NCBI GenBank assembly: GCA_017163975.1
Contig: JAFFSR010000018.1
Location: 186,001-250,000, forward strand
DNA length: 64,000 nt
Direction of reading: 5' to 3'
Source of the DNA: Anastatus disparis
Lineage: Eukaryota; Arthropoda; Insecta; Hymenoptera; Eupelmidae
The notes beneath the pieces were generated by a model. That model saw only the letters and a program-made list of their open reading frames with translations. It was not told the origin of the DNA and ran no database searches. The translations under genes were made by a program, and so were the position numbers. This document shows positions 52,289-64,000 of the stretch, piece by piece (the first letter of the stretch is position 1; the number at the start of each line of letters is the position of its first letter).

Positions 52289-53675
52289 TTACTCAAAATG
52301 TTCGCAGTTAGCTGGATGGTAATCATCGTAAAAACAGTTAAAGCAAATGAATCTCCTGCACCAAGAACATCTGATAATAGCTTGTTTAGCGCAATTTCGC
52401 ATATAACATTTTTGTTTTAATACATCCTTACAAAAGCATACTTGATTAACATTAGAAAATACACTTCTATTAAGAATTAACCTAGCAGCATACCATGCAT
52501 ATTGCAACATTTCGCGGAATATTGGTGCAGATAACTGATTGTGAATAAGACTGTGTATCTTCACTGAATCAGATCTTGTACTTAATTGTCTGTCTTCACT
52601 CTTTAAAACTGTGGCATTTTGGAGCTTTTTGATGATTATTTTAACCTGCCTATAGAAATAAACGTCACATGGTTGAGCGAATTTGGTGCACCCAGGAGGT
52701 ATAGTTTTGATTAAATGACTGACATTGAATTCATGGAATTTATTGTTTATCTCTTCACAGGTCTGTCCACCCCAACTATCCAAAATCAACAAAAAGTCTT
52801 CTGTAACATAGGATTTCAAAATATTATCTATATAATCTTTGAACAGTTCTGTTGACAGTTTACCAGACTTTGAACAAACAATGTGAACATTATTATATCG
52901 TTCAACCATTTCATCAATGTGCCTCTGGATTCTTGTAAACAGATAAAAACTCGTGGCAAAAGTTTACCCGAAGCAGTTATAGAATATTGAGCGGTATAAG
53001 TATGGGTAACTTTGTTCATATCGCCAATATGAACTTCAATACGTTTCGAGCCCTTTTCAGCTAGAACTCTCTTAACATTTATTTGGTATTCGCACCCAGT
53101 TTGATCCGTATTGATAACGAAATCTAAATTATACTGAGGTACAATACGAGAACATTCATCTTGAAAAATTCTTGCCACATCTACAAGATCCATAGCTGAT
53201 CTACTTTCTGCCGGCTTAATAAATCTAGTAACTTTTCTCATTCTGATACGATAATTATTTTTGAATTTTATTACCCAAGAATCAGAAGCTGAGAATGTAA
53301 ATGACCCATCTGTTAAAAATTGCGATGCAGCTTGCATTGCCCACACTTTTAAATCCCAAGTGAAAACAGGCTTTTTTACCTCACGATTATCTAAAAACCG
53401 TTGATAAACCCATTTATTGATAAAACTCAATTTGTCGTATCGAGTTCCACCATTTTCAATGTCTTTCTTCCACCGGGACAGTTCATCCATTCTTATTAGT
53501 CTTGAACATCCATTACGCTGAAGAGTTTTCAATGTCCAGTTCGGATGTTCTCGATGGAGGTTTACTGCACGGATTTTATCAGCGATGGGAATAAAATCAA
53601 CCGGCACTGCTTCATCTTCGTACAAACTGGGCGTTGACTGGGAACTGGAGGAAATCTCAGAATTAATGGAAGTCT
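52289..53675 (-). pseudogene. Pogo/CENP-B-like transposase, exon 2 (frameshifted)
   Basis: Main coding exon. It has a CENP-B-type helix-turn-helix part (ASDSWVIKFKNNYRIRMRKV) and a DDE_1 catalytic core: Asp in VINTDQTGCEYQ, Asp in FLLILDSWGGQT, and a downstream acidic site in FAQPCDVYFYRQVK. A Cys-rich C terminus (CSWCRRFICFNCFYDDYHP) may bind zinc. The frame changes by one base near 52930, so the copy is dead. The acceptor TTTTTATTTCAG ends at 53676. Exon 1 is at 56346-56007 and the phase matches. It would cut and paste elements with this transposon's ends. Confidence 0.8.
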
Positions 53676-56006
53676 CTGAAATAAAAATTATTTTCCTATT
53701 GTAAGTACAAAAAATGAACAATACATTGATCATTTCACACTAAATGAGCAGATCAAAATTTCGATTTTACTTCCGACTCTGTCTAGTTGTTAGAGATGTT
53801 CCCTAGAGTGCTCCAGTATTTTCGCAGATTTTCTAGGAATGACGTGTCATAGTTGAAGAGCCAGGATTCAAAATAAAATTGCTGAAAATCAAGATGTTTA
53901 CTCTTCATCAGTGACAAGGTGCACAAGTATAAATAGCTATACCCTGAGGAGAAAAGATTATTATTATTTTTCAGATACCTGACGAAAATATATAAATGTT
54001 ATTTGAAAATAGTTTTTATTATTTTCTATAAATTATTACTATTTGTTATTTTTTTTTCTTTTCTATTGTTTTTAACTACTTTTGTTACTTTTTTAAATAC
54101 TTTAAGGGGTGTCCTCATACCGGCACAGAGATCTACCTTATCTACATTTGAATTATGCACTTTAATAAAAATTTAATTATTTTTGACTAAAATTCATAGA
54201 AGAGACACATTCTTAACATTCCAAAGAATGTATTGCAACGTTAAAAGACAGAATAAAAGTGAAAATAAAGACAAAAACTGCATAATACGATTATTGATAA
54301 CCACATTGAAAAGTTAATCGTATTAAGCAGTTTTCGCCTTTATTTTTACCCTTATATTGTCTTTTAACATTGCAATTAATTCTTTGGTATGTTAAGAATG
54401 TGCCTCTCCTACCAAAAAGTAATAAAGTAAAATAATAATCTAATTAAATATTAAAAATTTTTATAATTTTCATAATAACATATATATTTTTAAATATATC
54501 TTTTTATACTTTAACATAATTAAATTTTATGAATTGAATTTTCAAATAAGTTTGTTGATTCAAATAGAGATAATAAAATCGAATAATAATTAATAATGTT
54601 TTGAATAATAAAGTTTATAATGATTTTATCATGATAACGCAATTAAATTGCACAATTAAATTCGTTGATTTAAATAAATTGCTAAAATTTATTGCGCGGT
54701 TGCCACCTCTGTTACTGGCCAGTAATGTTAGCAATTTTGGAAAAGACCCAAAATACATTAAAAATTAATTTTATATCACAAAATACAATGAAAATTAGCT
54801 TTGAATAACCAAATGTAATAAAAATTTATCTCAAATAACAATATCTAATATAAAAAAGCATAAAATAACACAAATTAAGAAAAATCAACACAAAATTTTA
54901 ATATTATTTCAGTTACAATCATTATACATTATTATTCAAAACATTTTTCTGAAATTTTGTTTTTAAAATGTTTAAATTTAGCCAAAAAATTACAAAAGAT
55001 AACAAAAATATCAATAAATCAGAGTAATCCACAGAAAATAACAAAAAAATTCAAATAACAAAACATTTTACTGCCAGTGATAAGTCTAGTCTTTTTCAAA
55101 TGTAAATAGTTTGATATTATTTGTAGAATTTGTTGCTTTGTCTAAATTTCAATTTTTCAAATGATATATTGAAGAAAATATGACAAAGTCTATAAAATTC
55201 AAAAAGTTGAGCAGTGCACAAGAATTGGTCATGGGCTTAGAGTTGCTTGGCAAAATAATAAATATAAGAGAGATGTAAAAAAAATGTTTGTGTGGAGAGA
55301 AGATGAAGAGAATCTATTCAAAGAAAGCTGCATGTAAAATGGATTAATACTCTGTAATTTGTATTACTTTATGTAGACAAAGTATTAATAGCCGTAGCTG
55401 AAATACAGAATTTTGCATGTGATGTGTGAGAATAAATTATGAATAATATTTCCAAGTAGACAAGAGATAGAGAGTATCTTGTAAAGAAAACTACATGTCA
55501 ATTAGATCATTTCACAAAGAATCATGCTATATTATATAAATAGAATAATGAGCGTTGTAGCTCAAATTCAATTGTTCTATGTAATTTTACATAAAACTCA
55601 ATTTTTATGTTCGCTTCCATGTCATAACTGGCCTTAAATTATAGTGAAGAGTTCAGAGTCTATTAATTCTCAAAATTTGCAAATCTTTACTAGTGACATT
55701 TGAGAAAAATTGAATTCCATTTTTAAACCTATGGAAAAATAATTTTAGCATTGAGATTAAGGCCACAATAAAAATTTTTTTGAAAAAGTGGATTTTTTAC
55801 AACATTTTTAATAAATATAATTTTTTAGTAAAAATATATGAAACTAAAGTAAACCAAACTATCAAAAATCCTGGAAACCATCTTCAACAACTGAAAAGGG
55901 TCAAAATTGGTATTAAAATCTTGACCTGTTGTTTACATTTAGTGTGGAATACCGTTTATACATAAACCATAAAGAAATTTTAATAAAAAAACTAATGCTC
56001 ATTTAC
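53676..56006 (-). other. Transposase intron with a nested MITE
   Basis: A 2.3-kb AT-rich stretch between the two transposase exons, containing MITE family A copy 2. No gene is seen. Confidence 0.6.
54106..54413. mobile_element. Foldback MITE, family A, copy 2
   Basis: GGGGTGTCCTCATACCGGCA and the following ~300 bases match 24367-24772, but the right arm stops at the CCTCTCCTACC region, about 80 bases short. Confidence 0.85.
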
Positions 56007-56346
56007 CTGTTAAAGGTTGACTTGTCACTTTTTGACTCAATTCTCCTTCAACTTCTTCACTTGATTCAGGAGTTCCTCTAATGTCTTCAAAAACTTCATG
56101 TTCGCAGATAAATTCTTCTTCTTCTCTAAAACATAATTGTTCTGAAATTTGGATAATGGTATCCGCTATTTGAGAGCCTAGTGTACGAATTTCCATTGAA
56201 CTGTGAGAATCATTTTCTTTTTGGTTTATATAGCATCTATCTTGCAGAAGACGTATAGCAAAAAATACAGCTTCTGTTAAAAGCTGCGTATCAGATGCAG
56301 ATAAAGGATGAAAATCTTGAGTATCCTCCATTTCTAGCTGATTCAC
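56007..56346 (-). CDS. Transposase exon 1
   Basis: An open frame from ATG 56346 (MNQLEMEDTQDF) to a donor match ACAG|GTAAAT, with boundary 56007/56006. The peptide is Glu/Ser-rich and acidic with CFREEEEFICEHEVFEDIRG. It leaves phase 1 (one G), and joining to the acceptor at 53675 keeps the frame into the transposase domains. It lies upstream of exon 2 on the same strand inside the same TIRs. No domain on its own; likely the transposase N terminus. Confidence 0.55.
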
Positions 56347-57125
56347 TTATGAAACTGATCGTTAATCAATCAATTTATCTAAACAATGATACAAATATAT
56401 TAGACAATTTTAGAATTTTATAAAAGATGATTTATAAATATGCTTTGACAAACATTAAAAAAAATATTTTTATTTTAAAACCAAGATTATTTTAAGGAAG
56501 TCAAATAAATTACATTTAGAGAGTTGATTCACTTAATAATTACATACTTGCTTTATATCTTTGCAATTATATATTAATGTTAGATTAAAAAATATCAATT
56601 ATTATGACAGCTACATTTAATGTAAGATTTATAAAATATAAATTATTATGACAACTATATTTAATGTAAAATTTAAAAATATAAATTAATATGATGAAAA
56701 ATTATTTTATCGCAGAAAGATATTTAACATAAATCAATTATGAGAATATATTTTTTTGATAAAATATAAAAAAATCAATCCTGAATTTATATTAATTCAT
56801 AACATACATAATAAAATTACCTACTTTCTTCGGTATTCCACTTTGTTTTCAATATTATTGTCAATCCCTTATAATGGTAAAAAATAAATCTATCTATGTG
56901 GATTCTGTGATCTCCTCTAAAAATTATTGCATAAAAACAGCAATTACAATTAGAATTTTATTTCCTTCGTCGAATTTTAAAAGTATTTGTCTTGTTCGTT
57001 TAGCTGATGTTAGAAAATGTGAAGCAGAATATAAAACTCATTCAAACGAACTTTGATAAATAAATACCACGGTCGTATATACAGGTCCTGAAACTCCCGT
57101 GGTGGGGGTGGGCCTCTTATTAGAC
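56347..57125. other. AT-rich interior of the DNA transposon
   Basis: Probably holds the transposase promoter. The ~60-codon frame at 56874-57056 has no recognisable features. Confidence 0.5.
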
Positions 57126-57495
57126 ATTAAGGTGGTTCTTTCGCCAGCTATAGTTTGTTGTTTATAAAAATTAAAAGGTTGCTAAGTTTTTGAAACTTTC
57201 AACAAAGAGAATTTTTATTTCAAATATTATTCCCAAAAAATTTCAGGTTACTTTGTCGATGGTTTTTCTATAATATACCCACTTAAACTTCATCTTTTGA
57301 ATCTTTTGATTACTATTAAATCAGAAACGATTGAACTTTGAATGAGATTGCCTCAAAAAAATGATCGTTAAAGTTGCCTGAAATTTTTGTGGGGATAATA
57401 TTTGAAATAAAAACTCACTTTGTTGAAAGTTTCAAAAGCCAAGTCTTTTAATTTTCATAAACAATAAACTATAGCTGGCGAAAGAGCCACCTTAA
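57126..57495. mobile_element. Foldback MITE, family G
   Basis: ATTAAGGTGGTTCTTTCGCC at the left pairs with GGCGAAAGAGCCACCTTAAT at the right. AGCTATAGTTTGTTGTTTAT and its complement follow inward. The ends include TTAA. Confidence 0.82.
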
Positions 57496-57869
57496 TGGTT
57501 TCCGATTTCTGCCACTGCAATAGGGGCGATGATATAATAGTACCCGAGTTTATAAAGTTTGGACGCATATAATTACAATTACCATGAAAAAAAATATAAA
57601 AATCGATTGCACAAAAAAATTATTATTTAATTATTTGTACAAAATTTTTTGTGCGTACTTTTATTTTTTAATGATAATAAAATATTGTTTGGATGTATGT
57701 TCAAACAATATTTCTATGGGCGTATTCCATACGTCATAAGTACGCATGTACGGTTTGTTAAAAATTTGTCGTAACGAAACATTCCAAAACTTTTCAGACG
57801 ACATTCCCAAATATAAAAAAGGTACAAAATATTTATCTTTTCACCGAACTGTTCAGAGGCTTAAATTTT

Positions 57870-58246
57870 AAGGCATTTTTTTATAGACGTTCCTCATTAC
57901 ACGTAACTTGTTCCCTGTATCTAAATTAGAAACTTTGTTCTCTGACCTTTATTGACTTTATGATCTATGAAATAATCAAGGAGCGCGGCAGCGCCCCCGA
58001 TGGCAAGTATAAAATAGACTTTATAAAGTCGAACCTAAAATCTAATGTAGGAAATACAGTTCTAAACAGTTTTAAAAAATAACAAACAAACCATTTTACA
58101 CAAGTTTGTAGGTTTGGATTTATAAGGTCGATTATTTTTATGTCATGGATCGTAAAGTCAATTAAGGTCGGACAACAAAAGGAACAAGATTAGGTACAAG
58201 AAACGTGTTACGTGTAACGAGGAACGTCTATGAAGAAAGGCCTTTA
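57870..58246. mobile_element. Foldback MITE, family H
   Basis: TTATAGACGTTCCTCATTACACGTAAC and TATTGACTTTATGATC words are mirrored by GTTACGTGTAACGAGGAACG and GATCGTAAAGTCAATTAAGG around a centre near 58040. Confidence 0.75.
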
Positions 58247-59261
58247 AAACGTTCGGAAATTAACTAAACGTTTAGGAGCTCAGAAACGAATATTGGTGCA
58301 TACGTACCTAATTGAAAATACTTACATGATTATTACGTGATAATCATGTGACATTTTCAAGCTAAAAATGACGTACTAATCACGTAAACTTTGCGTTTCA
58401 TTTCCGCACTGACCGTTAAAGTATCATTTGATTCATGTTACTCTCTATACTTCGTCTTCGTTACGCACTTATTTCTGCAGTAAATCAATTTATGATACGT
58501 TCTTATCATTGTAGAACAACCAAAACTCTAACCAAAATAGATTAAGGTAAAATTAGCTTTAAAATAAATAAAATGTTGTTAAAGTCAGCTTCAGTTTTAA
58601 GGATGTTTTTGTTTATCATTTCTGCTGCGATTCGCAAGTTTTTGTTAAAGTAAAAAGTCACAAAATAATTATTCGTCATAGAATAGAACAACGTAGAACG
58701 ATCTAACTGATGGAGTCAGATAAGTAACCTTTTTTTAGATAAAATTAAATTTTAAATAATTGATTTTAATAAAATTTGGATTGCTTTGTGTAAATTTTAC
58801 TTTTTTATTGCAGGATAACAGGAATTTAAACAATGAGATCTGGAACAAGTATAGAAGAATCAATGATCACAATTATAATCAATAATAAGGAATAATGAGA
58901 ATTCCATTGTTAAAAATGTTCTTAGGATAATAGAAAGTACAATACTACTTTGATTAATAAAGTAGTAGTTCATTTTCTATTAGACTCTTAAAACATTTTT
59001 AAGGTTCTACAATTATTTGTTTAGTATTTGACATCATTTTAGAAGGTGCAGTATTGTGAAAGGTGTTTAGTACTGTTATTTACAATGATTGACACTTATT
59101 TACTGTCTATTACTATTATTGACTATTAGTTACTATCATTTATTATCATTTACATTGTTCAAAATGTTTAGGTTGGTAAATAATTTTTTGTTATCCATAC
59201 TCATGATTATTTACAGTTATTTATTATTATTTATCGTTATTTACATTTATTTACAATTATC
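58247..59261. other. AT-rich interior of the DNA transposon, right side
   Basis: No supported gene. A hairpin CTACTTTGATTAATAAAGTAG lies near 58947. About 59005-59065 repeats part of the right TIR (ACAATTATTTGTTTAGTATT) directly. Confidence 0.55.
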
Positions 59262-60026
59262 TATCATTTTAAAATTTTCTACAATTATTTGTTTAGTATT
59301 TGACATCATTTCAGAAGATGCAATATTATGAGAAGTGTATTGCAGTATGAATTTTATATAAGATTTGTGCGTTCAATTTTTTTTCTCTCAACTAATTTTG
59401 TGTTTGATGATTTTTATTGTGTTAAGTTTTAATACTTAATATAACTTATAATTTTATAGTTATTTTGTAGTGAAAGTGAAGTCTAAAAAATTTAGACAGA
59501 TACGGTTGAAGTTTTTTAAGATGGATTTTGCTCCAATAATTAATTTGAGCATTTAATCAATAAATCTCATGCAAAGTGTATAACAAAGTGATCAATACTA
59601 TTGTGTAGAATATAGTGTATGTTTATGTGCAGTGAAATAGTTTATATTTTCAAGTATGAGTTGGGTCAAACCTAATGTGACACAGGAAAATGTGATATTC
59701 AGCGAAGACAGCTATTTATCATGAATCGACAAGCTCGAAAGCACATGATTAGTATGAATATCTATTAATATACTTATATTTTTCTATAAAAAAGGAGTAT
59801 CATGTATTTTGAGTGTAAGTGAAGTGATTCAGAAAGTCTACGCAGGTGGATTATTTGTTATAATGTGAAATTATTAAAGAAAAGCTGATTTTAAACAACT
59901 TTAGGTACATCAAAAGAGGTGATAGAGTGTTCGTTGGCAAAAAACCTTAGAGATTTCTTAGTTTTATAATAAAACAAGACTGTTAAGCCCTTCGAACTAA
60001 AAATCCAGGACCCGAAGCTGGTAGTG
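59262..60026. repeat. Right TIR of the DNA transposon
   Basis: Inverted partner of 50668-51445. Shared words include TCATGAATCGACAAGCTCGA and GTCTACGCAGGTGGATTATT. Confidence 0.88.
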
Positions 60027-60357
60027 TTTTCATTTAATTTCCTGGGAGTAATATGTACGTAGTCTGAAAGTCCAAATGGTCTAAATGCAGAAGCTAAAGT
60101 TTGCACCGTGTCGTTTTTGTTACTTAACAAAAAAGTCTGTTCGGATCAATGTTTTGAGAGTCAGTTTTGTCATTAGGTGCAGATTTTTCTACAGAAAAAT
60201 GGTCGAAAAATTTTATTTGGAGTCTAGTATACTTGTGGTTAATGTATTCTAGGGTCGTTATCTGTTGGATAGGCCCTTGTCGTTCGAGATCTCGGATGAT
60301 TTCCCAAAGGGTCTGGTCTTTGTTATTGGTCAATTGCAAGGTTTCATTTGTCGACAT
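60027..60357 (-). pseudogene. Accessory ORF of errantivirus, 5' part
   Basis: Starts at ATG 60357 (MSTNETLQLTNNKDQTLW), 43 bases after env stops, and runs for 77 codons (ERQGPIQQITTLEYINHKY, FFDHFSVEKSAPND) to a stop at 60124. A frame overlapping that stop continues with FRPFGLSDYVHITPRKLNEN and enters the right TIR of the transposon at 60026. The gene then resumes at 50667. It has no signal peptide and no recognised domain. The protein is probably a separate fourth gene of this provirus. Confidence 0.5.
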
Positions 60358-60400
60358 CTTGAAGGATGTTCGTCAAGAAATAGAGACGTCAATATTTATA

Positions 60401-62419
60401 TTAACTGTCGAGTAAAGCGGTTTGTTTTATCCCCTGTTCGGTAGTAACGGTAGTCGTGATCGGGTTGTTGTCAGTAAGAGCGATGGTGTTGCTTTCTACG
60501 TCTGTGGTCACGGTTTTTAAGTCATGGCTGGTTCTTGATTGGTAACGTTTTCTTGCCCGTGGTTTATAGGTACCAACGGTGCGTCTACATTTCATGATCT
60601 TGGCTGACAGCATTAAAACTGCAATGCACAGTAGTATTCCCAAACCGTAACTTCCATACCTGGTATGTTGGATTTTATCGGTTTCCAACCTATGCTGTGC
60701 AATTTCTTTTAGCTTATAAGAAATTTGTTGCACGTCGTGGTTATTCCAGCTGTAGTCATTTTTAAGATGCAGAATTGGAGGTAGTTCCCTAGGATTCATG
60801 ATGTGGTCAGGAATGCTTCCTGTCAATAAATCCGTAATTTCCAGCTGTAGCTTAGGTCGATAGGTGTAGAACTCTGTACTTGTGCGAGTTGGCATACCTC
60901 CTAGAGTCACTTGTGTGGTTCTTCCAGTACAACCATCAGGTATCTGGATTTTACCAGTCCCATTTAATTGTAATATCTGGTCCCTTTGCTGATTGCATGT
61001 GATTCTGACAGTGGTTAGTTCAACTAAAGAGTACAGCCATGCAGCTTAATTGTGAAGATAACTCCATTGAGAGCTAGGCTCAGTCAGGTAAATTATATTA
61101 CAATGTCTAACGTGATTTTCAGTAGGCTGTGTCAACAATAGAAGTTCGCAATCTTTAGAGGGTGGAACGTCTAACAGCGGTCAATGAGTCTCACAAATCA
61201 ACCCATAAGCATGGTTTGTACACTCATGTAAATAGTCATGGTCAAATTTTAAATATTGCTTGTTTTTCTCGTTTAACGCCAAAAACGCATGAGTTGGTTT
61301 AATTTTTGCATACCCAAGATCCTGGTCTTCCCATGATTACGTGATCAATAATGGGTACATGCGATATAGTACATATGGTTCTGTTTCAACCATAGGCAGG
61401 TATAGCAATACTATTAGTCGGTTGTTGTCATAAACAGCATCTACTTTCGAGATCTTTGCTATTTCTTCCGGTCTCATGTGTTTGGTAGACATAGGTAAAT
61501 CCCAGTCACTCGAATGTCGAGTGATATCTTGGCTCATTTGAGCTAGAAGTCGAAGCGTCAATAAATCGCCGGGTAGTTTCCCTTGTAATAAGGTTTCAAA
61601 TAGGTCGATTAGCTGCCTTAAAGCGTCTTGAGCTTGTTCTATCGCCATAGCTAAACGGCTATGATGCGCAGTGAGGCTTCTGAGATAGGAGTCTCGTTGA
61701 TGCTCGGATTCGAGTGTTTGGATAGTCTTCTCTAAGTTTTTTTAGAGCGTCAGCATGATTCTTGGTGATATTCTCGAAGCTTTTGAAATTTGCTGTTATT
61801 AGATGAGCTTTTTGATTAGCTAGTTTAATGATCTCCTTATTATCATCTAGCAGCCTATCAATATTTTGGTGTGCCTTTTCTATTTCGTCTTCTGTAGCTA
61901 GCCCAAATAGGGTGTTGCTAATACTTCCAATGATACCTAGAGGTGTCATAGCTCTTTTGATAGTCTCTTGGCTGGTACTAGATTTATCTTTGAAATACAA
62001 TCTTGTCAACAGATCCTTAGCTTGAGTTCGAAGCTCATGAGCCTGGTCTTGTTTCCTTAATAACACAGGCGAGTTCAACGCGTTTTCGCAATCCTCGTTG
62101 ACAAAGTTTTTTAGGCAATCTCGGTAAATGTCGATGACGGTTGACCATTGGTCAGATATTTTAGATTGACATTTTAGTTTAGCGAGCTGTTCACGGCAGT
62201 TATTAATCGACTGATTTATAACATCGGTTATGTCAATTTGGGAGTCGACTATGTCAGTGTTTACATGTATAAGAATTTTCCATTCTGCTCGCTTGAGTCG
62301 TAAATGCCAATCTTTTCATAATAAATGCCAGGATTGGTTTTCAAGGGTGTCAGCTTATGTGCTGGTGATCCTGTTGCTTGCAGTCCATAGAAAATTATTA
62401 CGCAAAGTAGGGTTGTCAT
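60401..62419 (-). pseudogene. env: Errantivirus envelope glycoprotein, broken
   Basis: Starts at ATG 62419 with a signal peptide (MTTLLCVIIFYGLQATGSPA). Near 61930 the segment AMTPLGIIGSISNTLFGLA resembles the fusion-peptide region that follows the cleavage site of insect retroviral Env and baculovirus F proteins, and heptad-type helices follow. The C-terminal part (60910-60401) has a transmembrane segment GLGILLCIAVLMLS with a basic anchor KIMKCRR and a cytoplasmic tail of about 65 residues. The gene is split into at least four frames (breaks near 62090-62260, 61650 and 61330-60910) and has further stops, so it is not functional. Confidence 0.78.
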
Positions 62420-62514
62420 GATATGTCTTTTCATGGCTGAGCGCATTTTGTATTTTGTCCAGCTATTAGCTCCATTTCGTCCAATCTTCTGACAAGGTCT
62501 GTTAAATACTCGTT

Positions 62515-64000
62515 TTATGTCGTCAGCCAATCTTCAGATGGTATTTTGAGGGGAAAATGAGCAGCTTTTTCATACACCAATTCAAATAGTATAAAACCTG
62601 TTGAAGCATGGACACTTGTATTGTAAGAAAAGGCGGCAAATGGGGCTAAACGGTCCCAGTCCTCATAGTGTTCAGAATACGTTCTGATAAAATCCACGAG
62701 AGGAGCGTGACTACGTTCCAGCGCACCAGTCATTTGCGGTCGGTAACTAGAAGAATGTAATTGGGTTACTTTGAGTAGTTGTAACAGTGCTGCTATAAGG
62801 TCAGACATAAAGCTGGTACCTCTGTCAGATAATATGGCTCTAGGTGCTCCGAATCAACATATTAAATTTTTAGCCAAAGCTTCTGCTATGGTCGTCGCCT
62901 TTATATTAGGAATGGGAATTACTATGACCTATTTAGTCAAATGGCATTGCATAGTTAGCAATTGGCAACTTCCTGAAGTCATTAATCTCAACTTCCCAAT
63001 GGTGTCGATAGAAACTTTGTCGAAGCTATCCAGTGGCATATTGGTAATTACCATAGGAGCCTTTTTGTTAATCTGGTCTATTTTGTGTTCCTTACAAGTA
63101 AAACACTTGCGTACATAATCTTAAATATCACTTCTCATACCGTGCCAGTAATATCTTTTTCTGATTTTAGCATAAGTTTGATTTATGCCTTTATGGCTAC
63201 CTATCAAGCTGTCATGCAAAGTAGAAATAATTGGTTTTTGTTGCCCTCCGGTAAGATATTCCGATTTTCCGTAGCATCGAGTTATAAGGACACCCGTGTT
63301 CGAAAATGCTTCTCTTAGGATATCAGTAAGTGTTCCAGACGCTAGGTGGTTAGTCACCTTACTTGTCCTCGATATTCTAGCGGTCGTGATATTTTGTTTA
63401 TTAAATAATTTAATGGTTTGTTGTAAGATATCACGCAATTCTTTGCAATTTAACGAATCCTCCTCGTAATCCTTAACTACCAGCGAAAATATTTTGTGCT
63501 GTTTATAAGGGGTGATAATGATGTTTCCCTTCTTGGGTTTTCGTCTCTTTATATCTCTACGCTCTATTGCCCTGATGTCATTTAGTAACTTTGTTATTGG
63601 ATCATGCCGATCACAATCACCTGAGATAAAATGAATGATATTATCTCGCTGGTATATGAGACAATGCCTAGTAGGCCTTATTACTTGAGGTTCGTTGTGT
63701 CAGAGACAACAGCAGTTTTTCTCTTGGTCAGCCTCTTCCTTTTGATAGAGGTCACGCTGAGTTTATTGTTGAGATCGCCTGATATGTCAGTAGCTGTCAG
63801 GCTTCTTAGTGTTTCTTTACTGGTCACAGCCTTGCGTGCTTGACTTGCAAGTGTTTCCTGATATGTTAATTTAGTTCAAGTGGCTGCTGGTTTCGTCACT
63901 TGCCCTTGCTGAATACCACTAGTATTTTTAGGCGGTGTAACTTGCTTAGAGCGAGTTCGCTGTGCAATTACACTGTGTTCAAGTTCAGGTGATTTTTATC
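62515..64000 (-). pseudogene. pol: Errantivirus Pol: connection region and integrase, partial
   Basis: The minus strand from the window edge holds a degraded connection region and then the integrase. The zinc module is LHDSLIGSHKGINQTYAKIR with CFTCKEHK about 20 residues on. The core shows Asp in VSIDTIGKLR, Asp in ILSDRGTSFMSDL and Glu in MTGALERSHAPL, then YNTSVHASTGFILFELVYE. Stops or frame changes occur near 63120, 62950 and 62850, and TAA ends the frame at 62515. The end overlaps a frame that leads into env. RT and RNase H lie outside the window. Confidence 0.78.

Larger units (their letters stand above)
50668..60026 (-). mobile_element. 9.36-kb DNA transposon with ~770-bp TIRs
   Basis: Both ends begin CACTACCAGCTTCGGGTCC in inverted orientation, and the TIRs run to about 51445 and 59262. 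Inside lie a two-exon pogo/CENP-B-like transposase on the minus strand, several foldback MITEs and long AT-rich stretches. No clear target duplication flanks it (AAGGGGG to the left, TTTTCAT to the right). It splits the accessory gene of the errantivirus. Confidence 0.8.
49523..64000 (-). mobile_element. Env-bearing Gypsy (errantivirus-like) provirus, partial
   Basis: Minus-strand order from the window edge: pol connection region and integrase (64000-62515), env (62419-60401), an extra ORF (60357 onward) split by a 9.36-kb DNA transposon and resumed at 50667, a non-coding stretch, polypurine tract and LTR. Gag, protease and RT lie beyond the window. Stops and frameshifts in pol and env show it is dead. 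The presence of env places it with the insect errantiviruses. Confidence 0.8.

Overview
The window is AT-rich animal DNA, almost certainly from an arthropod and most likely an insect. It holds nested BEL/Pao and Gypsy/errantivirus-type retroelements, Polinton (Maverick)-type virus-like elements, a DDE transposon and many foldback MITEs. The insect order cannot be told from the sequence. No complete host gene was recognised; nearly every recognisable coding region is mobile or virus-derived, and most are broken.

Layout. 1-1000: 47-bp tandem repeat. 1117-1785: PIF1/Helitron-type helicase fragment. 2310-4627: promoter-like and intron-like host sequence. 5120-16504: Ty3/Gypsy retrotransposon on the minus strand, with 332-bp LTRs differing at 4 sites, inserted in an AT microsatellite; its integrase ORF begins with an OTU cysteine-protease-like domain. 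17.8-23.2 kb: Polinton-type gene block 1 (packaging ATPase, small structural protein, PLA2-bearing protein, major capsid-like protein, adenain-like protease, unknown gene). 24.4-25.2 kb: two foldback elements. 25154-45161: Polinton-type element 2 with ~300-bp terminal inverted repeats, carrying an ATPase stub, integrase plus chromodomain, penton-like, basic core-like, capsid-like and protease genes. Its right TIR is split by a very young BEL/Pao element (35941-45117, 872-bp LTRs with one difference seen, GTGCA target duplication).

45.2-48.2 kb: unassigned DNA and foldbacks. 48277-64000: minus-strand env-bearing Gypsy (errantivirus-like) provirus. Its 1246-bp 3' LTR at 48277-49522 has a polypurine tract on one side and a tRNA-Lys-type primer site on the other, so it is probably a tandem junction. 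An extra ORF downstream of env is split by a 9.36-kb DNA transposon (50668-60026) with ~770-bp TIRs and a two-exon pogo/CENP-B-like transposase.

How the parts relate: neither Polinton block has a recognisable DNA polymerase B. Both keep morphogenesis genes (capsid, protease, ATPase traces), but with stops and frameshifts, so they look like decaying virus-like elements that later became targets for retrotransposons and MITEs. Insertion order is readable: Polinton 2, then BEL inside its TIR; errantivirus, then the DNA transposon inside its accessory gene, then MITEs inside the transposon.
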